Assembly (NCBI GenBank): GCA_910576775.1
Contig: CAJTJV010000043.1
Span: 1-18,935 of the forward strand
Direction of reading: 5' to 3'
DNA: 18,935 nucleotides
From: an uncultured Muribaculaceae bacterium
GTDB lineage: Bacteria; Bacteroidota; Bacteroidia; Bacteroidales; Muribaculaceae
In this document: piece by piece, positions 8,202 through 17,600 of the stretch
Position numbering within the stretch: position 1 is the stretch's first letter
Layout of the letters: every line of letters starts with the position of its first letter
The notes under the pieces: model-generated
Database searches by the model: none
The model's input: the letters and a program-made list of their open reading frames with translations, nothing else
What the model was told of the DNA's origin: nothing
Made by a program: the position numbers and the translations under genes

Positions 8202-8714
8202 TTTCTGAAATATAATAGCATCTTCATAACGGGAGCCGCGTCTGAACCATGATTTCAAGCGTCCGGCTCCCTTGAAATTCAATCCGATAAAAAGCCGTTT
8301 TGACGGCTCGTTATCCGCGGCAACAACCGCCACAAGTTGATGGATGCCCAGTTCGGAGGACGCATATTCGCAAAGCAGCTGCAAAGCCGCGCGGCCATAG
8401 CCCATACCACGGTATGATGAAAGAAACGATACGCCCACAAAAGCATGGCGATCATGGTTATCATAATCACTTATATCCACCGCACCGACAGCGATACCGC
8501 TCTTATCACATACTATAAGCCTCAGTTGTTTGTCAACGTTTATATCTGCTGTATACGATTCAATGTACTGCCACAGCATCTGCCTGCTCACCGGCTGATA
8601 GAGCGAAGAGGCTCCCCCCGCCGAAATCTCGTTTTCAAGTGAATACAGGAAATCAAGATCGTCTTTCTCCACCGGTCTCAGTTGAATGTTGTCAGTTATT
8701 AGTATGTATGCCAT
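8190..8714 (-). CDS. GNAT family N-acetyltransferase
   Basis: This 174-residue cytoplasmic enzyme is expected to transfer acetyl from acetyl-CoA to an amine. The pyrophosphate-binding motif A is clear: YRGMGYGRAAL at 101-111, within VGVSFLSSYRGMGYG. The usual following helix and motif B (AADNEPSKRLFIGLNF, 132-147) are also present. The opening LRPVEKDDLDFLYSLENE resembles the RimJ/RimL and SpeG-type subgroups (Acetyltransf_3), which modify ribosomal protein N-termini or polyamines; the substrate cannot be read from the sequence. It starts three bases after recR on the same strand, so the two are probably one transcript. Its 3' end overlaps the end of ligA by 12 bases in convergent orientation. 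A small hairpin with a T-tail lies inside the gene near 8288-8308. Confidence 0.9.
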   Translation of the reverse strand: MAYILITDNIQLRPVEKDDLDFLYSLENEISAGGASSLYQPVSRQMLWQYIESYTADINVDKQLRLIVCDKSGIAVGAVDISDYDNHDRHAFVGVSFLSSYRGMGYGRAALQLLCEYASSELGIHQLVAVVAADNEPSKRLFIGLNFKGAGRLKSWFRRGSRYEDAIIFQKLFC

Positions 8715-8717
8715 TTG

Positions 8718-9335
8718 TCAGAGTTCAAAAGGAGTACGCGCAATAAGAGAGCGTGCGAGTGTCGCTTCGTCGGTATATTCAAGTTCATTACCGACTGACA
8801 CACCACGGGCAATTTGGGAAATCTTCAGTTCCGACACCTTCTTGCTCAACAGACGGAACAGATAGAAATTTGTTGTATCTGCTTCAACCGTCGTTCCTGT
8901 AGCTAGGATTATCTCCTGAATACCTCCATGCTCCACACGTTGCACAAGAGATTCTATTGCAAGCATATCCGGCCCTACACCATCAACTGGCGAGATAAGC
9001 CCCCCCAGAACATGGTATAACCCGTAATATTGGCGGGTATTCTCAATAATCATAACGTCCTTCACGCTCTCAACGACACATACTGTTGAAGAATCGCGGC
9101 GTGGCGACGAACATATCGGACATATATCCTGCTCACTTATATTATGGCAAATCCGGCAATACTTTATTCCCGTACGTAGATTTATAATTGAATTGCCTAT
9201 CGTTATGGCATCTTCCGGCTCACGGCGTAGAAGATGCAAGGCATAGCGCAGCGCTGTTTTGCGGCCGACTCCGGGAAGTCGCGATAATGCCGACACCGCA
9301 TTTTCAAGCAATACTGACGAAAACTCCTGTTCCAT
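8718..9335 (-). CDS. recR: Recombination mediator protein RecR
   Basis: RecR works with RecO (and RecF) to load RecA onto gapped single-stranded DNA covered by SSB. The 205-residue length is normal. An N-terminal helix-hairpin-helix (SRLPGVGRKTALRYALHLL, 18-36) precedes the four-cysteine zinc site C60, C63, C72 and C75. The TOPRIM domain runs from about 84 to 175, with E89 in VCVVES and the conserved YHVLGGLISPVDGVGPD stretch at 107-123. The C-terminal LARGVSVGNELEYTDEATL-type segment (here IARGVSVG) is the classic RecR signature. It is first of a two-gene minus-strand unit with the GNAT gene. The 135-base gap upstream is shared with the divergent gene at 9471; a poor -7-like box (CTAATTTA on the plus strand, 9340-9347) is the only promoter candidate seen. 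Confidence 0.97.
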   Translation of the reverse strand: MEQEFSSVLLENAVSALSRLPGVGRKTALRYALHLLRREPEDAITIGNSIINLRTGIKYCRICHNISEQDICPICSSPRRDSSTVCVVESVKDVMIIENTRQYYGLYHVLGGLISPVDGVGPDMLAIESLVQRVEHGGIQEIILATGTTVEADTTNFYLFRLLSKKVSELKISQIARGVSVGNELEYTDEATLARSLIARTPFEL

Positions 9336-9412
9336 GCCGCTAATTTACACAATTTCGCCAACATCACCAACAGATGTTTTTATTCATTTTTTCCTTTTAC
9401 ATTCCGCAAAGT

Positions 9413-9443
9413 TTTGGATTATCATTAATATATAGTATTTTTG
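9413..9443 (+). promoter_or_regulatory. Bacteroidota-type promoter for the 9471-11900 pair
   Basis: This is the best promoter match in the window. TTTG at 9413-9416 serves as the -33 element and TATTTTTG at 9436-9443 matches TAnnTTTG exactly, with 19 bases between them. Transcription would start near 9450, about 20 bases before the ATG at 9471. Confidence 0.75.
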
Positions 9444-9470
9444 CGCTATATAATAACCTGAACACCTACT

Positions 9471-9926
9471 ATGAAAAAATTTTTACTAATTGGGCTATTG
9501 ACTGCCGGCTTATCGTCATACGGCTTTGATGTCCACTTTTACAAAGACAGCGGAACAGAAACGACAACTATTACAAACGCTTCAAAAATCATATTTTCCA
9601 CCGCTCAGACAACGGTTACCGACAATACCGGAGCCGATCACAATATAGCCAATACTACATTCTCGCATATCGGCTTTACAGCAAGTTCCGGAATAGATGA
9701 AACCGGAGACTACAACAAAGGACTGGTTACTGTTGACGGCAAAACTCTCTCCATTTCCGCCGAACGCGTTTCCGCCATCGAAATATTCAGTCTCAGCGGA
9801 AATCTTGCCACAAAAACTATCGGCAGCAGCACCTGTGATATCAGCACTCTCGCACGGGGCACATATCTCGTACGCATCAATGCCGATGGCAGAATATCAG
9901 TAGTAAAAATCTTCAAACAGCTCTGA
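9471..9926 (+). CDS. Small exported protein with a type IX-like C-terminal sorting domain
   Basis: The protein has 151 residues. A Sec signal peptide (MKKFLLIGLLTAGLSSYG, 1-18) is followed by a short beta-rich stretch (about 19-85; HFYKDSGTETTT, KIIFS, SHIGF). The last 65 residues (86-151) fit the T9SS type A sorting domain: IEIFSLSGNL (103-112), CDISTLARGTYLVRI (122-136) and VVKIFKQL at the end. In proteins with a working type IX system this domain directs export across the outer membrane and is removed at the surface. Whether this organism has such a system is not visible here. No catalytic domain lies between the two ends. It sits three bases before the LamG/GDPD gene, whose N-terminus has a similar small module, so the two probably share a transcript and a location. 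Confidence 0.75.
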   Translation: MKKFLLIGLLTAGLSSYGFDVHFYKDSGTETTTITNASKIIFSTAQTTVTDNTGADHNIANTTFSHIGFTASSGIDETGDYNKGLVTVDGKTLSISAERVSAIEIFSLSGNLATKTIGSSTCDISTLARGTYLVRINADGRISVVKIFKQL

Positions 9927-9929
9927 ACC

Positions 9930-11900
9930 ATGAAACAATTCATTATCTCTGCCATCATTCTTGCTGCATCTGTGAGTGGCACACCTGTATCAGCAGAAAA
10001 CATATATCTTTATAAATCCGGGAAAGTTATATTCACAGAGAATACCGATAATATAGGTCGACTTACGTACGAAGACAACAATACCAGCATTGCTATTTAC
10101 GGCACCAAGGGAGAATCGCTTTTCAAAGCCGCTGTCGCCGATATAGATTATCTCTCCAACAAGCATGATGCTCCGATAGCCGACCTTCTTGACGTGGCTT
10201 TCAAAGAAAATGGAGATGCCGAAGACCTTTCTCCTATGAAAATGCGTGTCCGTACAGCAAACAAAGCAGGCATATCGACATATTATAACAAGAATTTCGG
10301 ACGCACAGCTGTAAGTTTCTCAAATGACTGGGGCGGCTCTGTATCCGGAAACTACAGAATTGACTATTCAAATAATTCCGCATTCCGTAAAGCTCTTGCC
10401 GATGGACACACTCTTGAAGTGGTAGTTATGGCAAACTACGATGGCTTGCTGTCTTCATCAACAAACAACAAGGAATCGAAATGTTTCGCATCGCATCAGG
10501 CCGGTGGAACAGGAATCATGGTATGTACGACTTCGCGCGGGTCACAAGGTAAAAACGAATTTACATTTTTACCTTGTGTAGGCGGCACCTACCGCTGGGC
10601 AACAGCTGGTTTCGCACCTGAGAAAGGTGTATTCTACCATCTCGTCGGTGTATGGGACAAGGAAGAAGGAAAGGCAAAACTTTTTATAAACGGCAATCTT
10701 GTCAGCAGCGTTGCAGCCTCAGGAACATATACAGAGCCCTCGGCCAATTCGTTATGGTTCTGCATCGGTGGAGACGCTTCCGATTCAGCACCTACCAACG
10801 GATGGAAAGGTGATGTTGTGCTCACCCGTGTATATGACAATCCCCTCACAGCAGCACAGGTAAAGGCTTTGTGGACAGATGTCGAAACGGGCTGCTCTGT
10901 TCGCAATGACAATATAGTCGACGATATGGCCATATACAGTCTTCCCGTCAAAACAGGTGGTTACTATCCTATACGCGGCACCCAGTTTGCCGAAGGCGAC
11001 ATTTTCATTTTCGAAAACGAAAAGTCAACCTACACAATTCCTGCCGCGGTCCTTCCCGGCGAAGCTCGGGTAACAATCCCCGATGGCTTTACGTCCGGCT
11101 CATATAGTATAAGTCTCGTTAGAAGAGAACTGACACAATATATGGGACGTGCAACCCTCACCGTAATGGAAACAATGCCCAAAGCCGCCGGAACCATCGC
11201 ACACCGGGGTCTATGGAACGCACCGGGGTCCGCACAGAATTCACGTGAGTCGTTGCGCCTCGCACAGGAACTCGGAGTATACGGCTCCGAAATCGATATA
11301 TGGATTACAACCGACGGCCAGCTCTATGCAAATCACGACCCGAGTTTCAATGGTGTTACAATTCAGGACGCTAATTCAGGACAATGCGCCGGGCTCAGGT
11401 TATCTAACGGAGAAACGATGCCTACGCTTTCTGATTTCATAAAAATGATAAAGGAATCCGATTCTCCGACAAAGCTTATCATTGAAATCAAAGGACATAA
11501 CACCAAAGAGCGCAACAAAGCTTGCGCAGCTGCCGCCGTCAAGGCTGTAAAAGAGGCCGGAATCGCCGACAAGGTGGAATACATCTCGTTCAGCCTTGAT
11601 GCACTCGAGGGTGTACTTGAATCCGATCCGGACGCAATCTGTGCATATCTCAGCTCAAATCTGAGTCCGCAACGATGCCATGAACTCGGACATAAATCAG
11701 TTGACTTTGCATATAACACATACAAAACCAACAGGAACTATATAACTCAGGCACACGAACTCGGGATGACTGTTAACGCATGGACATTCTCTTCCATTCA
11801 TGAAATGATTGAAGCTACAGTCCTCGGGATAGATCTTCTTACCACCGACGCCCCCGAAGATGCCATGTATCTCGGCGAATATTTCCGCAACAACCGGTAA
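9930..11900 (+). CDS. Exported LamG and glycerophosphodiester phosphodiesterase protein
   Basis: The protein has 656 residues. A signal peptide (1-22, ending PVSA) precedes a small beta module (about 23-77) and a LamG/concanavalin-like jelly roll (about 85-315; FYHLVGVWDKEEGKAKLFIN near 234-253). An Ig- or IPT-like beta segment (about 325-415) leads into a C-terminal GDPD TIM barrel (about 420-652). The catalytic set is complete: H425-R426 (AHRG), E454 and D456 (EID), H469-D470 (NHDP) and E519-K521 (EIKG). Such enzymes hydrolyse glycerophosphodiesters to glycerol 3-phosphate and an alcohol, using a divalent metal. The lectin-like domain may bind glycan or substrate at the envelope (inference). 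There is no lipobox and no sorting domain at its C-terminus, unlike its upstream partner three bases away. A strong terminator begins 15 bases after the stop. Confidence 0.9.
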   Translation: MKQFIISAIILAASVSGTPVSAENIYLYKSGKVIFTENTDNIGRLTYEDNNTSIAIYGTKGESLFKAAVADIDYLSNKHDAPIADLLDVAFKENGDAEDLSPMKMRVRTANKAGISTYYNKNFGRTAVSFSNDWGGSVSGNYRIDYSNNSAFRKALADGHTLEVVVMANYDGLLSSSTNNKESKCFASHQAGGTGIMVCTTSRGSQGKNEFTFLPCVGGTYRWATAGFAPEKGVFYHLVGVWDKEEGKAKLFINGNLVSSVAASGTYTEPSANSLWFCIGGDASDSAPTNGWKGDVVLTRVYDNPLTAAQVKALWTDVETGCSVRNDNIVDDMAIYSLPVKTGGYYPIRGTQFAEGDIFIFENEKSTYTIPAAVLPGEARVTIPDGFTSGSYSISLVRRELTQYMGRATLTVMETMPKAAGTIAHRGLWNAPGSAQNSRESLRLAQELGVYGSEIDIWITTDGQLYANHDPSFNGVTIQDANSGQCAGLRLSNGETMPTLSDFIKMIKESDSPTKLIIEIKGHNTKERNKACAAAAVKAVKEAGIADKVEYISFSLDALEGVLESDPDAICAYLSSNLSPQRCHELGHKSVDFAYNTYKTNRNYITQAHELGMTVNAWTFSSIHEMIEATVLGIDLLTTDAPEDAMYLGEYFRNNR

Positions 11901-11914
11901 CTTTCTTACATCGT

Positions 11915-11958
11915 AAACAATGTCGCTTTTCTCTTGGAAGGAAAAGCGACATTGTTTT
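11915..11958 (+). terminator. Intrinsic terminator after the LamG/GDPD gene
   Basis: A perfect 17-bp inverted repeat (arms 11915-11931 and 11941-11957, 9-base loop) ends in a short T-run at 11955-11958. It lies 14 bases after the stop codon and has A-rich sequence at its 5' end, so weak action on the other strand is possible. Confidence 0.9.
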
Positions 11959-12188
11959 ATGTTTATGACATTATTTCACACCGGTTTGGTGAAAATAAGT
12001 AAATACTTTGTTCTATAATGGAATCACTGAATCACATTTCTTCAAAATGTTGGCAAAAAAGTCGACTAATTTATCCTTATATTAAGATATTGTTCCTATA
12101 CGGCAAAAAATATCTATTATAATTTGTAATTTTGCATCATACAATCTGATAAAGAAGCACATTACATTTTTGCAGACAGCAATACAAC
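11959..12188. other. AT-rich intergenic region upstream of the efflux operon
   Basis: About 230 bases without a convincing gene. It holds the promoter at 12127-12134 and a loose inverted repeat (AGATAT at 12085-12090 with ATATCT at 12110-12115) just upstream that could be an operator. A 34-codon frame at 12018-12122 runs toward the promoter but has no other support. No regulator gene adjoins the operon, so any regulator would be encoded elsewhere. Confidence 0.5.
12127..12134 (+). promoter_or_regulatory. Promoter -7 box for the efflux operon
   Basis: TAATTTTG matches the Bacteroidota -7 consensus TAnnTTTG exactly. No clear TTTG -33 element is found 19-21 bases upstream, which could mean a weak or activator-dependent promoter. 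The predicted leader before the ATG at 12189 is about 48 bases. Confidence 0.55.
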
Positions 12189-13634
12189 ATGGATATTAAA
12201 CCGGTCTTATTAGCGGCTGCTATCGGCATAGTTCCGATACATGCCGCAGCACAGAATCCTGCACTCGTTTTCGCCACGGACAGCCTGAGTCTCGACGACT
12301 GCCTGAGCATAGCACTCAACAATAGTCCGACAATAAAAGTCGCCGACATGGAGGTAAAACGCATGGATTACTCCAAAAAGGAAATAATAGGCAGTTTTCT
12401 GCCGAACATTGATTTCAGTGCCACCTATGGCCGAACCCTCGCCAAACAAGTCATGTATATGAATATGGACGGCTTCGGAGATTTCGGCAATATGGGTGGA
12501 GGCGGAGACTCCCCGGAAGAACAGAAACTTTCGCGTGCCGGAGGTAAGAGCGGAAGCGACGGAGGTATTAAAGTAGGTCTCGACAACTCGTATTCCATGG
12601 GGTTTCAAGCCTCAATGCCTATCATTGCTCCCCAGCTATGGCAAAACCTCAGTCTCAGTGAAGAACAGATTTATCGCAACGTAGAAGCTGCGAACCAAAG
12701 CCGTCAACAACTCGTCAGCCAGGTAAAATCGGCATATTATGCTCTCCTGCTCGCCATCGATTCCCGCAAAGTGATTCAGGAAAGCTACGATATGGCAGCC
12801 CTGACTCATGACATTTATGTCAAGCAACACGAACTCGGCGCCGCTTCAGACTACGACGTACTCCGCACATCTGTTGCGATGAAAAATGTGGAGCCGCAAA
12901 TTACACAAGCAGATATCGCCATTAAGCGCGCCACCTTGAATCTGCTTCTCCTTATGGGGCTTGATGGCAACTATGCACTTAAAATAGCAGGTAATCTCTC
13001 GGAATACGAAAAGGACATGTACTCAACGGCCCTTTCCACCAATCCCTCTGATCTGAGCCGCAATGCCGACCTCAAATTACTCGACATAGATACAGGTATG
13101 CTGAATCGCAATCTAAAGATTCAGAAACTTGCCTATTCACCAACACTGGCATTAAGTGCAAACTATAACTGGACATCTATGAGTAATGGCTCTCCCTTCA
13201 AAAATTTCCGTTGGACGCCTTACTCCAGTATAGGGCTGTCTCTTTCCATTCCTATCTTCAGTGGAGGACAGCGCCTGAACAAGGTAAAACAAGTAGAAGT
13301 ACAGCTTGCAGAAATGAAACTTCAGCGAGAGAATCTACAACGCAGCATCGAAATGCAAGTAAGTGTAGCCATGGACAATATGAAACTTAATGTCGAACAG
13401 ATTGCCTCAAGTTCCGAAAGCGTCCGCCAGGCAGACGCCGCACACACGATTATGGAACAAAGTTTCAAAATCGGTGCCGCAAGCTACCTCAATCTCAGAG
13501 ATTCAGAACTCGCCCTCACACAGGCCAGACTGGCATATTTCCAGTCAATCTACAATTTCCTTATCGCACATACGGAGCTTGAACTTCTTCTCGGCAATGC
13601 TCCCGTCGACAAGTATCAGCATAATAACAATTAA
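12189..13634 (+). CDS. TolC family outer-membrane efflux channel
   Basis: This 481-residue protein forms the trimeric outer-membrane duct of the efflux pump encoded with it. A signal peptide ends near residue 21 (PIHAAA). Two OEP repeats follow. The first opens with LSLDDCLSIALNNSPTIKVADMEV and contains the long helix pair around SQVKSAYYALLLAIDSR. The second runs from about 290 and includes SIGLSLSIPIFSGGQ and the heptad-like GAASYLNLRDSELALTQARL near the end. Residues 89-125, between two strands of the first repeat, are an unusual glycine- and methionine-rich stretch (MYMNMDGFGDFGNMGGGG and onward) that would lie in an exposed loop. The C-terminus (LLGNA then a short polar tail) is normal for the Bacteroidota branch. 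It is the first gene of the operon, 11 bases before the adaptor. Confidence 0.93.
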   Translation: MDIKPVLLAAAIGIVPIHAAAQNPALVFATDSLSLDDCLSIALNNSPTIKVADMEVKRMDYSKKEIIGSFLPNIDFSATYGRTLAKQVMYMNMDGFGDFGNMGGGGDSPEEQKLSRAGGKSGSDGGIKVGLDNSYSMGFQASMPIIAPQLWQNLSLSEEQIYRNVEAANQSRQQLVSQVKSAYYALLLAIDSRKVIQESYDMAALTHDIYVKQHELGAASDYDVLRTSVAMKNVEPQITQADIAIKRATLNLLLLMGLDGNYALKIAGNLSEYEKDMYSTALSTNPSDLSRNADLKLLDIDTGMLNRNLKIQKLAYSPTLALSANYNWTSMSNGSPFKNFRWTPYSSIGLSLSIPIFSGGQRLNKVKQVEVQLAEMKLQRENLQRSIEMQVSVAMDNMKLNVEQIASSSESVRQADAAHTIMEQSFKIGAASYLNLRDSELALTQARLAYFQSIYNFLIAHTELELLLGNAPVDKYQHNNN

Positions 13635-13645
13635 GCCCTAAGAAT

Positions 13646-14665
13646 ATGAAACCCAGCACCAAAGCTCTTGGTATGTCTGTCGCATGCGCGCTCGCGTTTG
13701 CTTCCTGCGGTAATAAAGATAATACCGCACTTGATAAAGTAGAAGAACTGCCCCGTGTGACTGTCGACGTAGCACACCGTCAGAACGTCGCCCAGACAAA
13801 AGTCTACACCGCTACAGTCGAGGCTGAGAATATCAACAATATCTCACCTTCAGCCCCCAACCGCATCAAAAGCATCAAAGCAGACGTTGGCGACCGCGTC
13901 CACAAAGGTCAGATTCTCGCCGATTTGGATTTTGCAAACGCCGACCAACTTAAAATCAACCTCGACCAGACGGAACGAGAATACAAACGAGCCTGCGAGC
14001 TTCTCAAAATTGGAGCGGGTACCCAACAGACTGTCGACCAGCTTAAAGCCCAACTCGACGCTACGCGCTCACAATACAATAACATGATGGAGAACACAGT
14101 GCTCCGATCGCCCATCAACGGTATTGTCACAGCCCGCAATTACGATCCAGGTGATATGACAGGCAATCTCCCCATTCTAACCGTAGGACAGCTTTCGCCG
14201 GTTGTAAAGGTAATGATTAACGTAAGCGAAAACGACATGGCGACTCTCAAGACCGGCATGCCGGTATCAATTGTGTTTGATGCTTTCGGCGACGAAACCT
14301 TCAATGGGACGGTAAAACGTATATATCCCACCGTCGATACCGCCACGCGCACATTTCAAGTCGAAGTGCAGATTGCAAATCCTAAGGAGAAAATCAAACC
14401 GGGCATGTTTGCCAGAGTGACAATAGATCTCGGTTCAAAAGCTAACGTTGTAGTACCGGATCGTGCCATTGTGAAGCAGACCGGCTCCGGCAACAAATAT
14501 GTTTTCGTTCTCAAAGGAAACAAAGTATCGTATAATCGTGTCGAACTGGGCCAGCGCATCGACACAAGCTATGAACTCCTAAGCGGCATTGAGGACGGCG
14601 ACACTGTGGTAATCACAGGACAAACCCGTCTTATCGACGGGTCGGAGGTCGAAATACAGAAGTAA
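13646..14665 (+). CDS. RND efflux periplasmic adaptor lipoprotein (HlyD/AcrA type)
   Basis: This 339-residue membrane-fusion protein bridges the RND pump and the TolC-like channel. The N-terminus is a lipoprotein signal with Cys21 (LAFASC) as the probable lipidated residue, so it should be anchored to the inner membrane. The two halves of the barrel-sandwich (lipoyl) domain are clear: RIKSIKADVGDRVHKGQILA near 73-92 and LRSPINGIVTARNYDPGD near 153-170. A coiled-coil hairpin lies between them (about 95-148), shorter than in AcrA. A beta-barrel (VKVMINVSENDMATLKTGMP onward) and a membrane-proximal domain (VVVPDRAIV to the end) complete the family pattern. It starts 11 bases after the channel gene and ends 24 bases before the pump gene, in the order typical of Bacteroidota systems such as the P. 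gingivalis PG0538-PG0541 locus. Confidence 0.95.
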   Translation: MKPSTKALGMSVACALAFASCGNKDNTALDKVEELPRVTVDVAHRQNVAQTKVYTATVEAENINNISPSAPNRIKSIKADVGDRVHKGQILADLDFANADQLKINLDQTEREYKRACELLKIGAGTQQTVDQLKAQLDATRSQYNNMMENTVLRSPINGIVTARNYDPGDMTGNLPILTVGQLSPVVKVMINVSENDMATLKTGMPVSIVFDAFGDETFNGTVKRIYPTVDTATRTFQVEVQIANPKEKIKPGMFARVTIDLGSKANVVVPDRAIVKQTGSGNKYVFVLKGNKVSYNRVELGQRIDTSYELLSGIEDGDTVVITGQTRLIDGSEVEIQK

Positions 14666-14689
14666 AACCCAATATAATTCTGAAATAAT

Positions 14690-17600
14690 ATGAGTCTGTA
14701 CGGCAGCGCTGTAAAACGTCCCATCATGACTACATTCTGTTTTGTAGCCGTGGTGATATTGGGCTTGTTCTCGCTCAGCAAACTACCTATCGACCTCTAC
14801 CCGGACATTGAGACCAACACCATAATGGTGATGACGACATACGCCGGTGCGAGTGCACAGGATATCGAGCAGAATGTTACCCGTCCTCTTGAAAATGTGC
14901 TTAACTCTGTAAGCGATTTGAAGCACATTACCTCAAAATCGCGCGAGAATATCTCAGTCATTACACTTGAATTCGAATACGGAGAAGATATCGACGTATT
15001 AACAAACGATGTACGCGACAAACTTGATATGGTTCAGTCGATGCTTCCGGATGAAGCTGAGAATCCTATCATATTCAAGTTTTCCACCGACATGATACCT
15101 ATAGTACTACTATCGGTAAAAGCTTCCGAGAGTATGCCAGGTCTATACAAAATCCTCGATGATAACGTGGCAAACCCGCTCGCACGTATCAGCGGCGTAG
15201 GTTCGGTATCAATTTCCGGTGCACCAAAACGTGAGATACATGTCTACGTGGATCCGGTACGACTCGAAGCCTATAATCTCACAGTCGAACAGATAGCCTC
15301 ACTTATCGGTGCCGAAAACCGCAATATTCCCGGAGGTTCGTTTGATATCGGCTCCGAGACATATTCTCTACGTGTACAGGGTGAGTTCAAAGCGTCTGAA
15401 GAAATGAAGGATATCGTTGTCGGCAGCTATAACGGAAAATCAATATATCTCAGCGATGTAGCCCGTATCGACGATTCGCTTGAGGAACGTACTCAGGAAA
15501 CATATAATAACGGCGAACAGGGCGCTATGATTGTAATCCAGAAACAAAGTGGTGCCAATTCCGTCGATATATCAAACAAAGTACTTGAAATGCTCCCCTC
15601 TCTACAGGAGAGACTTCCCTCAGATATCAAACTTGGCGTAATCGTAGATACGTCCGACAATATACGAAATACCATCGCATCGCTCGTCGAGACTGTTCTC
15701 TATGCCCTTCTATTCGTTATAATAGTTGTGTTCTTCTTCCTCGGCCGATGGCGCGCAACTCTCATTATTACCATAACAATCCCAATCTCGCTTATTGCTT
15801 CTTTTATCTACCTATATGGTACCGGTAATACGCTCAATATCGTATCACTGTCCGCACTGTCAATCTCAATCGGTATGGTTGTCGACGATGCGATTGTAGT
15901 ACTTGAAAACGTAACTACACACATTGAACGTGGTTCAGACCCGAAGCAGGCCGCAGTTCACGGCACCAATGAGGTGGCGGTATCAGTTATAGCGTCCACA
16001 CTTACACTTATTGCAGTGTTCTTCCCGCTTACTCTTGTAACAGGTATGACAGGTGTCCTTTTCCAACAGCTCGGTTGGATGGTGACTATAATGATGATTA
16101 TTTCCACTGTATGCGCACTATCGCTTACACCTATGCTTTGCTCGCTTCTTCTCAAGCGCAACATCAAGCATGGAAAACTATATACCGTACTTTTCACACC
16201 CATCCAACGGGGCCTCGATGCTTTTGACCGCGGCTATGGCCGACTGCTTGAATTAGTTGTCAGCCACAAAACGGTGACAATCATTATCTGTATGGGTATC
16301 TTTGCCGGCTCACTTCTCCTTATGAAGAGTGTTGGAACAGAATTCTTCCCGACTGCCGATGACGCACGTATGCGCGTAAGCCTTGAGCTGCCTATCGGTT
16401 CGCGAGTCGAACTTGCCAAAGAAAGTACCGCACGACTTTCTAAAGAATGGTCCGAAAAATATCCTGAAATTCTCACTATAAACTACACAACAGGTATAGC
16501 CTCGTCCGATAATACTTTCGCATCTCTTAGCGATAACGGTACACATATCGTTTCGATGAATATACGTCTGTCGGATCCTGGAGACCGCGAAAGAGGCATA
16601 ACCGAAATTGCAGCCTTGATGCGTGAAGACTTGAAAGCCTATCCGGAATTCAAGAAAGCACAGGTTTCAGTCGGAGGTATGGGTGGCAGCATGGGTGGAC
16701 AGGCAACTCTCGACTACGAAATATACGGCTACGATTTCAACGAGACGGACTCCGTTGCAAGAATGCTTCAGAGCATGTTGAGAACAATTCCGGGTACTGC
16801 TGACATCATCCTGTCTCGCTCGGACTATCAGCCGGAATATCAGGTAGATTTCGACCGTGAGAAGCTTGCCCTATACGGACTTAATCTTTCAACAGCCGCA
16901 ACATACCTCCGTAATCGTATCAACGGCTCTCTCGCATCACAATTCCGCGAGGACGGCGAAGAATATGATATAAAGGTAATGTACGCGCCGGAGAATCGCA
17001 CATCAATTGAGGACCTGGAGAACATTCTTATCTATAACAATTCAGGCAAAGCAGTCCGCGTACGTGACGTCGGCAAAGTTGTCGAACGCTTTTCTCCGCC
17101 AACAATTGAACGTAAGGACCGCGAACGTATAGTTACCGTCAGTGCAGTCGTTCAGGACGTACCTATGAGTGATGTTGTAAAAGCTTCTATGGCGAAAATC
17201 AAAGAAATGGATATTCCACAAGGCATCAACATACAGCTCGCCGGAACATACGAAGACCAGCAGGATTCATTCCGCGATCTTCTCACCCTCGCAGTGCTGA
17301 TAGTTATCCTGGTCTATATCGTGATGGCCGCGCAATTCGAAAGCTATACTTACCCGGGCATCATTATGACATCGCTCTTGTTCGCATTCTCCGGCGTATT
17401 CATAATCCTCTATCTTACCGGACATACTCTAAACGTAATGTCGATGATCGGAGCCATCATGCTTATCGGTATAGTGGTCAAGAACGGTATTGTACTTATT
17501 GATTATATAACGCTAAATCGAGAACGAGGCATGTCAATCAGACGGGCAGTTATCGATGGCGGTGAATCACGTCTGCGACCGGTGGTCATGACAACACTAA

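Noticed and set aside
9340..9347. A -7-like box for recR on the minus strand (TAAATTAG).
   Set aside because: It has one mismatch in the TTTG part and lies only a few bases from the start codon, so it is too weak to list as a promoter, although a TTG lies about 20 bases upstream of it.
12085..12115. Inverted repeat AGATAT/ATATCT with a 19-base spacer before the efflux promoter, as an operator.
   Set aside because: Six-base AT-rich arms are expected by chance in this region, and no regulator gene is nearby.
12018..12122. A 34-codon frame starting ATG-GAA-TCA upstream of the efflux operon.
   Set aside because: It lacks a promoter with correct spacing, its residue make-up is not protein-like for this genome, and it ends just before the operon's -7 box. 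It is most likely chance in AT-rich DNA.
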